A stretch of DNA of 8,714 nucleotides, from NCBI GenBank assembly GCA_946479705.1, contig CAMLHI010000070.1, positions 1 through 8,714 of the forward strand, in the 5' to 3' direction. Within the stretch, counting starts at the first letter, position 1, and every line of letters begins with the position of its first letter. The notes below the pieces were generated by a model that saw nothing but the letters and a program-made list of their open reading frames with translations, did not search any database and was not told the origin of the DNA. Below, in pieces: positions 1 to 6,576 of the stretch. Made by a program: the position numbers and the translations under genes. The stretch is from an uncultured Oxalobacteraceae bacterium (GTDB lineage: Bacteria > Pseudomonadota > Gammaproteobacteria > Burkholderiales > Burkholderiaceae).

Positions 1-1611
1 GACGAGTGTGTCGGCGCTGGCCAGCTGCTCGCGCCGCAGGTCCAGCTGTTCGCGTTCGCGCTGCAGCGCGTCGAGATCGAAGACCGCCAGTGCGCCGATG
101 GCTTGCTGGCGTGCCGTGTCCTGCGCGCCCAGTTCCCGCGCCGCCACGGTCAGTGCGTCGGTGGCGGCGCTGTCCGCGCTGCTGGCGGCATGCAGCCGCT
201 GGCCGGCGTGCGTCAGCGCCTCGCGGGCGCTGCGTTCCTGCTGCGCGTGCTGGCCGGCGGCGGCGAACAGCGCATCCCAGCGTGGCCATTGCGCCGCCAG
301 CGCTTCCCATCCGGCGTGGTCGTTCAGCCAGGCTTGGCCCTGCACGTGCGCCGCTTCAGTGGCGTCGAGCGTTCGGCGACTGTCGGCCGATGCGGCGGCC
401 GCCTGTGCCAGCTGCGCGGCCGCTGCCGCATGGTGCTGCTGCGCCTGAACGTGCGAAGGCGTGAGCGCGCCGATGGCGGCGTCGAGGCCCTTGGCCCGGT
501 CCAGCATCGGCACGGCGGCGCGCAGCGCCTGGTCGGCATCGCCGTGCCGCGTTTCGGCGGCGCGCACGGCGGCAAGCGCCTGGGCTTGGGCGTCGGCGGC
601 CTGCTGCAGCTGCTGCGCCGCGCCGGCATGAGCGTTGGCCACGCTGGCGCGTTCCCTGTCGATGCGCTGGGCTTCGGCCAGCAGCGGACGCGCGGGCTGC
701 AAGGCGTCGATGGCGGCCAGGTGCTCGCGCCGCGCCTGCGCTTCCTGCACCGCGGCGCGGGTGGCCACGCAAGCCTGCTCGGCCAGCGTCACCTGTGCCG
801 CCAGGCGCTGCGCCTCCTGGTGCCAGCGCAGCTGTTCTTCGAGCGCCGCGCGGCGCGTGTCGAAGCCGGTCAGGGCCACTTGCGCCGCCGCGGCGTCGGC
901 TTCCAGCGCGGCGCGCACTTCCAGCGCCAGCGGGGTCTGGTCGGCCAGGCGCTCGCTCAGGCGCGCCAGCGCGTCTTCCTCGGCCTTCCAGCGCAGGTAC
1001 GCGCGCCGCGAAATCTCGCTGTAGACGGCGCTGCCGGTCAGGGTTTCGAGCAGTTCGCCGCGTTCGTTGTCGTCGGTCCTGAGAAAGGCCGAGAACTCGT
1101 TTTGCGCCAGCAGCACGGCACGCGTGAACTGCTCGAACGACAGGCCGATGCGCGCGGCGATTTCGGCCAGCACTTCGGTCTTGGTGCCGCCCACGGCGAT
1201 CAGGTCGGGCAGGCGGTGCAGGGTCATGCCTGACGGCTGCATGGCGCCGCCGGGTTTTCCGCGCGCGCGCCGCACGTTCCAGCGGGCGCGGTAGGCGACG
1301 CCGTCGTTGCCGACGAAATCGACCTGGGCATAGCCTTCGCCGGCGCCGCGCCGCAGCAGGTTGCGCGGGTCCTGCACCGACAGCGCGGACGGACCGACGT
1401 CGGGCAGCTGCACGCGATTGGCGCGCACCAGCCGCGGGGTGGCGTCGTACAGGGCCAGGCAGAGGGCGTCGAGCAGGGTGCTTTTTCCCGCGCCGGTGGG
1501 GCCGCAGATGGCGAACAGGCCGGCGCCGGCCAGCGGGCCGGCATCGAAGTCGACGCAAAATTCGGCCGCCAGCGAAGCCAGGTTCTTGCCGCCGATATTG
1601 AGGATCTTCAT
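1..1611 (-). CDS. sbcC: SbcC exonuclease subunit (ATPase), N-terminal part, cut by window edge
   Basis: SbcC is the ABC/SMC-type ATPase subunit of SbcCD, the bacterial Mre11-Rad50 counterpart that opens DNA hairpins and trims protein-blocked ends. Translation begins MKILNIGGKNLASL and stays open for 537 codons to the left edge, about half the usual length of roughly 1000 residues or more. Walker A (GPTGAGKST) is at residues 37-45. The family signature around the Q-loop, FTRAVLLAQNEFSAFL, is at about 162-177 with Q170, followed by the ERGELLETLTGS block. From about residue 205 the chain becomes Ala/Gln/Glu/Arg-rich and largely helical, as expected for the ascending coiled-coil arm. No CxxC zinc hook is seen in the visible part, so the hook, descending arm, signature motif and Walker B must lie outside the window. 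The start ATG (1611-1609) overlaps the sbcD stop in an ATGA, implying translational coupling. I checked the reading frame at several points and found no frameshift. Confidence 0.95.
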   Translation of the reverse strand, partial: MKILNIGGKNLASLAAEFCVDFDAGPLAGAGLFAICGPTGAGKSTLLDALCLALYDATPRLVRANRVQLPDVGPSALSVQDPRNLLRRGAGEGYAQVDFVGNDGVAYRARWNVRRARGKPGGAMQPSGMTLHRLPDLIAVGGTKTEVLAEIAARIGLSFEQFTRAVLLAQNEFSAFLRTDDNERGELLETLTGSAVYSEISRRAYLRWKAEEDALARLSERLADQTPLALEVRAALEADAAAAQVALTGFDTRRAALEEQLRWHQEAQRLAAQVTLAEQACVATRAAVQEAQARREHLAAIDALQPARPLLAEAQRIDRERASVANAHAGAAQQLQQAADAQAQALAAVRAAETRHGDADQALRAAVPMLDRAKGLDAAIGALTPSHVQAQQHHAAAAAQLAQAAAASADSRRTLDATEAAHVQGQAWLNDHAGWEALAAQWPRWDALFAAAGQHAQQERSAREALTHAGQRLHAASSADSAATDALTVAARELGAQDTARQQAIGALAVFDLDALQREREQLDLRREQLASADTLV

Positions 1612-2831
1612 GCGCCGCCCACCATCAGTTCGGCGAACGCGGCCAACTGGTCGTCCGGGGCGTCTTCGCCGAAGCGCTGCTGGTAGAGGCGCTTGAAGAT
1701 GTCGTCCGGCTGCAGCTGGGCCAGCTGGTCGAGCGAGATGGCGTCTTCCTGCCTGCCGCTGTCGTGGCGGCGGCTGGGGTCGATCTTGGCCAGGCGCACC
1801 GGCTTGCCGGCCAGCGCCGCTTCGATGCGCCCGCGCAGGCCCGGTTCGGGCGCGTCGAGCAGCACGCGCACTTCCAGGTAGGGCTGGCGCTGCGGGTCGG
1901 CCTCGGGCAGGTCGAGCGCGGCCAGCGCCGCCAGCGCTTCCTCGACTGGCGCGGGACTGGGCGGTATGCGCAGCAGCGGCACCGCGCGCGGCACGTGCAG
2001 TGGCGTGACTTCGCGCGCGGCGCCATCGGCCAGGTCCACGCGCAGCACCTGGTGCTGGTAGCCGGTTTCGGCAAACGACAGCGGCAGCGGGCTGCCGCAG
2101 TAGCGCAGGTGCTCTTTCTGGCCGACGCGCTGGGCCAGGTGCAGGTGGCCCAGCGCGGCGTAGGCGATGCCCTGGTCGAAGATCGCCGCGGGCAGCGCTT
2201 CGGTGCCGCCGATGACGATGCGGCGTTCCGAGTCCAGCGAGGCTTTGCCGTCGACCATGTGGCAGTGGCCCATGGCCAGGATGGCCTGGCCGTCCTGGCG
2301 GCGCGCGGAGGCCAGCGCGTATGCCTGGCGATAGAGTTCGGCGATGCCGGCCAGGTAAGGGTCGCCGTCGCCCTCGGTGCGCGGTACGTCGCCGGGACGC
2401 AGGAAGGGAATCGCCAGGCACCATGCCGCCACCGCGCCGTCCCTGCCGTGCAGGGGAACCAGCAGACGCTCCAGGTCGATCTGGCCGTCGGCGCCGCGCA
2501 CGATGTGGCCGATCACGCTGGTGCCGTGGGCTTCCAGCAGTGGGCCGGGCGCTTCGATGCGGCCGGGCGAATCGTGGTTGCCGGCGATGAGGACGATATC
2601 GAGTGCGGGGGCGCGGCTGCGCGCCTGGCTGAGGAAGCGGTACAACTGCTTTTGCGACTGGGCCGAGGGGTTGGCGGTGTCGAACACGTCGCCGGCGATC
2701 AGCAGCGCGTCGGCCTGTTCGGCGACAATGGTGTCGAGCAGCCAGTCGAGAAAGCACTGGTGTTCGTAGCTGCGGTCGTAATTGTGGAGGGTCTGGCCGA
2801 GGTGCCAGTCGGAGGTGTGCAACAGCCGCAT
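1608..2831 (-). CDS. sbcD: SbcD exonuclease subunit (metallophosphoesterase nuclease)
   Basis: SbcD is the nuclease subunit of SbcCD, a cytoplasmic Mn-dependent 3'-5' exonuclease and hairpin endonuclease of the Mre11 family. The 407-residue length matches the family. The phosphoesterase motifs appear in order: TSDWHLG with D8 and H10, GDVFD with D48, GNHD with N85-H86-D87, GHCH at 188-191, and GHLH at 228-231. These supply the expected two-metal ligands and the catalytic His. The region after about residue 270 fits the C-terminal capping domain that contacts SbcC. The start ATG at 2831 is the natural one because MRLLHTSDWHLG is the canonical N-terminus; only a weak GAAG-like Shine-Dalgarno lies about 10 nt upstream. 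Its TGA overlaps the sbcC ATG by 4 nt. The preceding cyclase gene ends 31 nt upstream on the same strand and no terminator hairpin with a T-run is visible in that gap, so read-through into sbcDC is plausible. Confidence 0.96.
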   Translation of the reverse strand: MRLLHTSDWHLGQTLHNYDRSYEHQCFLDWLLDTIVAEQADALLIAGDVFDTANPSAQSQKQLYRFLSQARSRAPALDIVLIAGNHDSPGRIEAPGPLLEAHGTSVIGHIVRGADGQIDLERLLVPLHGRDGAVAAWCLAIPFLRPGDVPRTEGDGDPYLAGIAELYRQAYALASARRQDGQAILAMGHCHMVDGKASLDSERRIVIGGTEALPAAIFDQGIAYAALGHLHLAQRVGQKEHLRYCGSPLPLSFAETGYQHQVLRVDLADGAAREVTPLHVPRAVPLLRIPPSPAPVEEALAALAALDLPEADPQRQPYLEVRVLLDAPEPGLRGRIEAALAGKPVRLAKIDPSRRHDSGRQEDAISLDQLAQLQPDDIFKRLYQQRFGEDAPDDQLAAFAELMVGGA

Positions 2832-2862
2832 GGGGTTCGCGCTTCAAGCATGCAATCGCATA

Positions 2863-5505
2863 CTATAACTGATCCGGACTCTCAGCCTCTTGGGCGGCCA
2901 CGCGGCAGGTGTTGCGCCCGGCCTGCTTGGCCTGGTAGAGCAGCATGTCGGCCTGCTTGAGCAGCGCTTCCGGATCGTGCGGGCCGTCGCGATAGTAGCT
3001 CAGGCCGATGCTGACCGAGACCGAGACCGTCACGCCGTCGAGGTCGAAGGGCTCGCGCATGGCCTGGACGATCTTGGTGGCCGTTGCCGCGGCGTCGTCC
3101 TCGCGCGCCAGGCCTTCCATGATGATGGTGAATTCGTCGCCGCCCAGGCGCGCCACCACGTCGCTGGCGCGCAGCGCGTGGGTCAGGCGGCCGGAGAAGG
3201 CCTTGAGCAGCTTGTCGCCCACCGCATGGCCATAGGTGTCGTTGACCGGCTTGAAGCGGTCGATGTCCATGTACATGAGCGCCATGAGGCGGTGCGCGAT
3301 GGCGGCGTCGCGCATGGCGCTGTCCAGGCGTGAGAGGAAGCCGGCGCGGTTGGCCAGGCCGGTGAGCTGGTCGAGCTGGGCCAGCTTGAGCAGGCGCTTC
3401 TTTTCGCGCTGCTGGGAGGTGATGTCCTGGCGCATGATGTGAAAGCCGATCACGCTTTCGCCGTCCTCGCCCAGTTGCGGGATGTACGTCACCTCCTGGG
3501 TGCGTTCGGCGCCGTCCTCCTGGTCCTGTTCCTCGAAGATCAGGGTCTCGCCGGCCAGCGCGCGTGCGATGTAGGGCTGCAGGAAGCGGTAGCGTTGCTC
3601 GCTCATGGTTTCGCGCACGGTGCGTCCCGGCACGGCCAGGCTGGCGCGCCCGAATTCGCGGTCGTAGGCCAGGTTGTGGAAGCGGTAGACCTCGTGCGCG
3701 TCGACATAGGCCACCATGGCCGGGATGGTGTCGGCGATGGTGCGCAGGCGCGCTTCGGATGCGCGCAGCGCCAGTTCGGCCTCGCGCCGCAAGGTGATGT
3801 CGTCGAGCGTGCCGGCGAAGCCTTCGATGCGCTCGCCGATGCGCACCGCCGCCACCTTGAGCGCGGCCCACACCACGCTGCCGTCCGGGTGCACGCAGCG
3901 CAGCACGTCCTGGAATGGGGCTTCCTGCTGGCGCTGGTGGTTGAACAGGCCGGCCAGCTTGACGCGGTCGTCCGGGTGCAGCGCGCCGATCCAGCCGCGT
4001 CCCAGCGCCTGTTCGCGCGTCAGGCCGGTGATGCTTTCGAAGCGCGGATTGACGAAGGTACAGTTGCCGTGCACGTCGGCGCGCACCAGGCCGAGCGGCG
4101 AGGCATTGATCATCGCGGCCATCTGCGCCTGGCCGGTGCGGACCGCCAGTTCGTCGCGCTTGCGCTCGCTGATGTCGCGCGAGGTGACCGCCACGCCATC
4201 CTTGAGCGGCACGATCTGGTGGTGGATCCAGTGCGCGCCGGCGCCGTCGCCGGGCAGTTCGACTTCTTCTTCCAGCGCGGTGCCGCTGGCCATGACCTGG
4301 ATGTACTTGGGCAGGAAGCCGGTGCGCTGCATGCGCGACAGGCTGGCGAAGGCGCGCACCCCAATCAGCTGGGCGCGCCTGCGTCCCAGCATGGCGGCGC
4401 CGCGCTCGTTGACGTCGACGAAGATAAAGTCCTCGATGGCGCCGTCGGGGCCGTAGGCGGCGTCGAAGATGAGCAGGGCGTCGAGGCTGGCGTCGGAAGC
4501 GGCGCGCAAGGTGGCCTGGGCGGTGCGGGCGGCGCGGATGCTGGCGCGCAGGCGCGCGCTCTGGCGCATCAGCAGGGCCACCACCAGCACGATCAGCAGG
4601 GTGGCGCCGGCCGCCAGGTCGAGGTAGGTGGCGCGCTGGCGCTGGTAGCGCAGCAGGGCCGCCTGCTCGGTGACGCCGACCACGGCGGCCAGGCCGAAGC
4701 GCGGCATGTCGCTGGCGCCGTACACCCGCGCCACCGGATCCAGCGCCGGGATGGCGGCCATTTCGCCGGGCACGCTGCCGGCAGCGCGCGCCGGCTCGAA
4801 GCGCTGGTGGTCGTCGATGAACAGCTGCTCGCCGACCCGGCCGACGGTCAGCCCGCCGGCGCGCGCGAGCAGGGCCAGCGCATCCCGGTCGCCCAGGTTG
4901 AGGCGGTCGTAGTCGTCCACGAACAGCATCGGGTCGATCATGACGACGATGATGCCATCGAAGCGGCCGTGGGCGTCGTTGAGGCGGCGCGCCACCTGGA
5001 TGTGCCACTTGTGGGTGCGCGCATCGACCACCGGGGTCGAAAAGACCGCGGCGTCGGCGCTGTCGCGCGCCAGCATGGCGAAGTAGGGCAGCTGCGCCAC
5101 CTGGTCCGGAACGATGCCGTTGGCGCTATCGCGCAGCGCGCCGGCGCGGTCGTACAGGGCCATCGGCAAATCCAGCGCGGCCGGCAGGACGCTGTCGAGC
5201 AGGCCGTTACGGCGCGAAAACTCGCGCAGGCGCAGGAGACCGCCGGTTTCTTCGTACTTCAGCTTGAACAGCTGGCTGGCGTGATCGGTCTGGCGCAGGA
5301 TATGGCTGACGTGCTCGGACAGCACCCGCGCCAGCGCCGCGCTGGCGTCGGCGGCGTCGCGGCGTGCGCTGTGGCGCTCGCTGTCGAGCTGATGGAACAC
5401 CGCCAGCCACATCGCCACCAGCAGCGCGAGCGCGAAGGCCGGCAGCGGCAGGAGACGCAAGCAGCGCCGGGCCAAGCGTCGCAGCGTGCTAGGTTCGGTG
5501 AACAA
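2863..5505 (-). CDS. Membrane diguanylate cyclase with periplasmic dCACHE-like sensor, three PAS modules and GGDEF
   Basis: This 880-residue protein should make c-di-GMP from two GTP at the inner membrane. A transmembrane segment lies at about residues 20-38, a periplasmic domain of dCACHE type at about 40-290, and a second membrane segment at about 295-313. Three PAS-type modules follow, at about 331-447 (ending SRDISERKR), 460-575 (ending LDDITLRRE) and 583-697 (PAS_4-like, ending RQDITSQQRE). The GGDEF domain spans about 704-868, with DQLTGLANR at 712-720, the Mg/GTP-binding DIDRFKPVND at 747-756, an intact GGDEF at 788-792 and RASD at 779-782, the RxxD inhibitory I-site, exactly five residues before it. 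The enzyme is therefore predicted active and product-inhibited; no EAL domain is present. The start is TTG at 5505, the first start codon after an in-frame TGA, but the AGGAGG lies unusually close. TTG codons at residues 11 and 16 are possible alternatives. The ligand cannot be read from sequence. Confidence 0.93.
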   Translation of the reverse strand: MFTEPSTLRRLARRCLRLLPLPAFALALLVAMWLAVFHQLDSERHSARRDAADASAALARVLSEHVSHILRQTDHASQLFKLKYEETGGLLRLREFSRRNGLLDSVLPAALDLPMALYDRAGALRDSANGIVPDQVAQLPYFAMLARDSADAAVFSTPVVDARTHKWHIQVARRLNDAHGRFDGIIVVMIDPMLFVDDYDRLNLGDRDALALLARAGGLTVGRVGEQLFIDDHQRFEPARAAGSVPGEMAAIPALDPVARVYGASDMPRFGLAAVVGVTEQAALLRYQRQRATYLDLAAGATLLIVLVVALLMRQSARLRASIRAARTAQATLRAASDASLDALLIFDAAYGPDGAIEDFIFVDVNERGAAMLGRRRAQLIGVRAFASLSRMQRTGFLPKYIQVMASGTALEEEVELPGDGAGAHWIHHQIVPLKDGVAVTSRDISERKRDELAVRTGQAQMAAMINASPLGLVRADVHGNCTFVNPRFESITGLTREQALGRGWIGALHPDDRVKLAGLFNHQRQQEAPFQDVLRCVHPDGSVVWAALKVAAVRIGERIEGFAGTLDDITLRREAELALRASEARLRTIADTIPAMVAYVDAHEVYRFHNLAYDREFGRASLAVPGRTVRETMSEQRYRFLQPYIARALAGETLIFEEQDQEDGAERTQEVTYIPQLGEDGESVIGFHIMRQDITSQQREKKRLLKLAQLDQLTGLANRAGFLSRLDSAMRDAAIAHRLMALMYMDIDRFKPVNDTYGHAVGDKLLKAFSGRLTHALRASDVVARLGGDEFTIIMEGLAREDDAAATATKIVQAMREPFDLDGVTVSVSVSIGLSYYRDGPHDPEALLKQADMLLYQAKQAGRNTCRVAAQEAESPDQL

Positions 5506-5508
5506 GTG

Positions 5509-5514
5509 CCTCCT
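5509..5514 (-). promoter_or_regulatory. Shine-Dalgarno AGGAGG of the diguanylate cyclase gene
   Basis: A perfect AGGAGG on the minus strand ends only 3 nt before the TTG start at 5505. No ATG or GTG start exists at a normal 5-9 nt spacing in that frame, and an in-frame TGA lies a few codons upstream. The site supports translation starting here but makes the exact start less certain than usual. Confidence 0.55.
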
Positions 5515-5537
5515 GGAGTAAATTCAATGCTTTCAGT

Positions 5538-5549
5538 CAATTACCATTG
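5538..5549. repeat. Short palindrome CAAT-N4-ATTG
   Basis: A 12-bp inverted repeat, CAAT TACC ATTG, lies about 33 nt upstream of the cyclase start codon. The position is compatible with an operator near the promoter or in the leader, but the 4-bp arms are short enough to arise by chance and I cannot name a regulator that binds it. Confidence 0.25.
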
Positions 5550-5562
5550 TGCGCGTATTTTG

Positions 5563-5673
5563 GTGAGAATTGATTGCCCCAGTGAAAAATAAGCGCGACA
5601 TACCGGTTTGACCCCACCAAATTGCCGCGATCTGCGTTGTAATATCGCATCAGTTTGCCTTGTGGATTCTCAC
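5563..5673. repeat. Separated 8-bp inverted repeat GTGAGAAT / ATTCTCAC
   Basis: GTGAGAAT at 5563-5570 has its exact reverse complement ATTCTCAC at 5666-5673, with 95 nt between the arms. The pair sits in the half of the divergent region nearer the cyclase. It might be two oppositely oriented copies of one protein-binding half site, but an 8-bp match in a 381-nt region is weak evidence. Confidence 0.25.
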
Positions 5674-5766
5674 ATGGGTGACGTAAAGACGGCAGCGATG
5701 GGCGCGCCTTTGCGAAATATCAAACTGGGGGTGTCGGTGTTCTTTACACTCAATACCTCGGGCTGA
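5674..5766 (+). CDS. Doubtful 30-residue small open reading frame
   Basis: An ATG at 5674 opens a frame of 30 codons ending in TGA at 5764-5766. The product would start MGDVKTAAMG and contain a short hydrophobic stretch, GVSVFFTL, near its C-terminus. A weak TGGA lies about 7 nt upstream of the ATG. Third positions are only about two-thirds G/C, well below the neighbouring genes, which argues against a conserved coding sequence of this genome. I do not recognise the product. It could be a small membrane-associated peptide, a leader or simply a chance frame; chance is the most likely explanation. Confidence 0.12.
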   Translation: MGDVKTAAMGAPLRNIKLGVSVFFTLNTSG

Positions 5767-5773
5767 AAAAAAG

Positions 5774-5805
5774 CGTTCCAAACGAGAACACCCAGGCCGT
5801 TCCAA
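5774..5805. repeat. Direct repeat CGTTCCAA, two copies 24 nt apart
   Basis: CGTTCCAA occurs at 5774-5781 and again at 5798-5805. The start-to-start distance of 24 nt is close to two and a quarter helical turns. The copies lie 82-113 nt upstream of the plus-strand start codon, where activator sites would be expected. No known regulator is implied. Confidence 0.3.
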
Positions 5806-5832
5806 TCACACCACGACTCCAGCCACGCCAGG

Positions 5833-5850
5833 GACTTGTCCGACTCGTCC
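5833..5850. repeat. Tandem 9-nt repeat, GACTTGTCC then GACTCGTCC
   Basis: Two adjacent 9-nt units differ at a single base and sit about 25 nt upstream of the Shine-Dalgarno of the hemerythrin-like gene. The position could fall in the leader of its mRNA or in a core promoter. The repeat is seen directly; any role is unknown. Confidence 0.35.
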
Positions 5851-5875
5851 GGGGCTGCGCATTGGGGCATTTTCT

Positions 5876-5881
5876 GAGGAG
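5876..5881 (+). promoter_or_regulatory. Shine-Dalgarno GAGGAG fixing the start at 5887
   Basis: GAGGAG followed by AACGA and ATG gives a 5-nt spacing, a strong ribosome binding site. It makes ATG 5887 the clear start of the hemerythrin-like gene. Confidence 0.85.
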
Positions 5882-5886
5882 AACGA

Positions 5887-6495
5887 ATGTTAACGGCGAC
5901 CTACACCTTGGTAGCACTGTCCGTCGAACAAGCGAACGTTCGCAAGAGTTTGCAGTCGCTACAAAAACTTCTCCACGCCAGCTGGATCGACCAGGCGGTG
6001 CTCACGCCGCACCAGATCGGCCACGCGGTCGATTCGGTGCGCCGCCTGTACGACAGCCACCACTGGCGCAAGATCGACATGTTCCTGATCCCGGCGGTGC
6101 GCAGCGCCACCGATCAGGCCAACCTGTTGCTGCGCGATCTCGACGAGCTGGCGCGCACCGCCGCCGAGGCGCTCGGCCACGCCGCCGCGCGCATGGGCAG
6201 CGCCGCGCTCGACACCCACAGCAGCGTGGCGCAGTTCTGCAATGCCATCGATGTGTTTTGCGCGGCCAGCCTCAAGCGGCTCGACCGCGAGGAGCAGGAC
6301 CTGTTTCCGGTCGCCCGCGCCGTCATTTCGGGCGAAACCTGGTTTTCGATCGCCAACAAAATGCTGGCCCACGATGCCTACGTGCAAGACCGCAAGCAGG
6401 GACGCCAGGCGACCCTGCCCACCCGCCAGCGCCACGCCGGCGAACCCGATCCCTTCATTGTCGAGCACGCCACTGCCGAGCATATCGGTCACTGA
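5887..6495 (+). CDS. Hemerythrin-like helical-bundle protein with degenerate metal ligands (tentative)
   Basis: This 202-residue, mostly helical, probably cytoplasmic protein has no signal peptide. The coding call is secure: a strong Shine-Dalgarno, high G/C at third positions and a normal stop. The function is tentative. Residues 130-144 read KRLDREEQDLFPVAR, resembling the HxxxEExxLFP signature of hemerythrin HHE domains, with E135, E136 and LFP in place but R131 where the His is expected. Residues 58-72 (HHWRKIDMFLIPAVR) look like the other half of the bundle, with H59 in the His position but I63-D64 replacing the EE pair. Later His residues (162, 194, 199) could contribute ligands. Family members bind non-haem di-iron to sense or carry O2 or handle NO and iron, but the altered pattern makes a standard di-iron site doubtful. 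The cysteines at 118 and 125 are notable. The last 30 or so residues look disordered. It may equally be an uncharacterised helical protein. Confidence 0.8.
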   Translation: MLTATYTLVALSVEQANVRKSLQSLQKLLHASWIDQAVLTPHQIGHAVDSVRRLYDSHHWRKIDMFLIPAVRSATDQANLLLRDLDELARTAAEALGHAAARMGSAALDTHSSVAQFCNAIDVFCAASLKRLDREEQDLFPVARAVISGETWFSIANKMLAHDAYVQDRKQGRQATLPTRQRHAGEPDPFIVEHATAEHIGH

Positions 6496-6576
6496 GCGCC
6501 CGGCGCGGGCATGAAGGCTGCGACGCCATAAGCCGTTCTTGTTATGATGACGGTTTTGAATGGTTGGTCCCACCTC
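6496..6576 (+). other. Intergenic gap with probable promoter for the DUF349 gene
   Basis: This 81-nt gap separates the hemerythrin-like gene from the DUF349 gene. It holds a small GC hairpin (6498-6510: GCCCG, loop GCG, CGGGC) without a following T-run, so it is not a classical terminator. It also holds the extended -10 element listed separately. No other gene fits. Confidence 0.6.
6540..6548 (+). promoter_or_regulatory. Extended -10 promoter element TGT-TATGAT
   Basis: TATGAT at 6543-6548 matches the sigma70 -10 consensus at five of six bases and is preceded directly by TG plus one base, the extended -10 signature that can work without a good -35. No good -35 is seen at 16-18 nt. Transcription would start near 6555, giving a leader of about 20 nt before ATG 6577. 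That position would exclude in-frame ATGs at 6544 and 6547 as starts. Confidence 0.45.

Larger units (their letters stand above)
5506..5886. other. Divergent intergenic region
   Basis: This 381-nt region lies between the start of the minus-strand cyclase gene and the start of the plus-strand hemerythrin-like gene, so it must hold promoters for both directions unless a distant one is used. It is visibly more AT-rich than the flanking genes. I scanned both strands for sigma70 hexamer pairs at 16-18 nt spacing, a sigma54 GG/GC pair and a FliA-type box and found no convincing match. No riboswitch consensus, tRNA or hairpin-plus-T-run terminator was recognised. It does contain short repeats, listed separately, and a doubtful 30-codon frame at 5674-5766. 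Confidence 0.7.

Noticed and set aside
356..1558. Open minus-strand frame of 400 codons within the sbcC region
   Set aside because: The true SbcC frame (open from 1611 to 1) contains Walker A and the Q-loop signature; this other frame is Arg/Pro/Ala-rich with no motifs.
1764..2960. Open plus-strand frame of 398 codons opposite sbcD
   Set aside because: It is antisense to a complete SbcD with all phosphoesterase motifs and crosses the sbcD/cyclase gap; no domain is recognisable.
3439..5592. Open plus-strand frame of 717 codons opposite the cyclase gene
   Set aside because: It is antisense to a protein with clear dCACHE, PAS and GGDEF motifs; its translation is low-complexity His/Gly/Ala/Val-rich, as expected for a shadow frame.
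5515..5700. c-di-GMP riboswitch in the cyclase leader
   Set aside because: I looked for the conserved GEMM-type core and hairpin arrangement on the minus strand and did not see it.
5670..5870. 66-codon minus-strand frame in the divergent spacer
   Set aside because: Bases before its ATG read CTCCTC, not a Shine-Dalgarno; third-position G/C is only about two-thirds; no recognisable family. Its start overlaps the leader of the hemerythrin-like gene.
6498..6510. GC hairpin after the hemerythrin-like gene as an intrinsic terminator
   Set aside because: The 5-bp stem with a 3-nt loop is not followed by a T-run, so rho-independent termination is not supported.
6544..6549. Tandem ATG codons as start of the DUF349 protein
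   Set aside because: They are in frame but overlap the likely -10 element and lack a ribosome binding site; MFEFLFKR at 6577 is the more natural N-terminus. It remains possible if transcription comes from further upstream.
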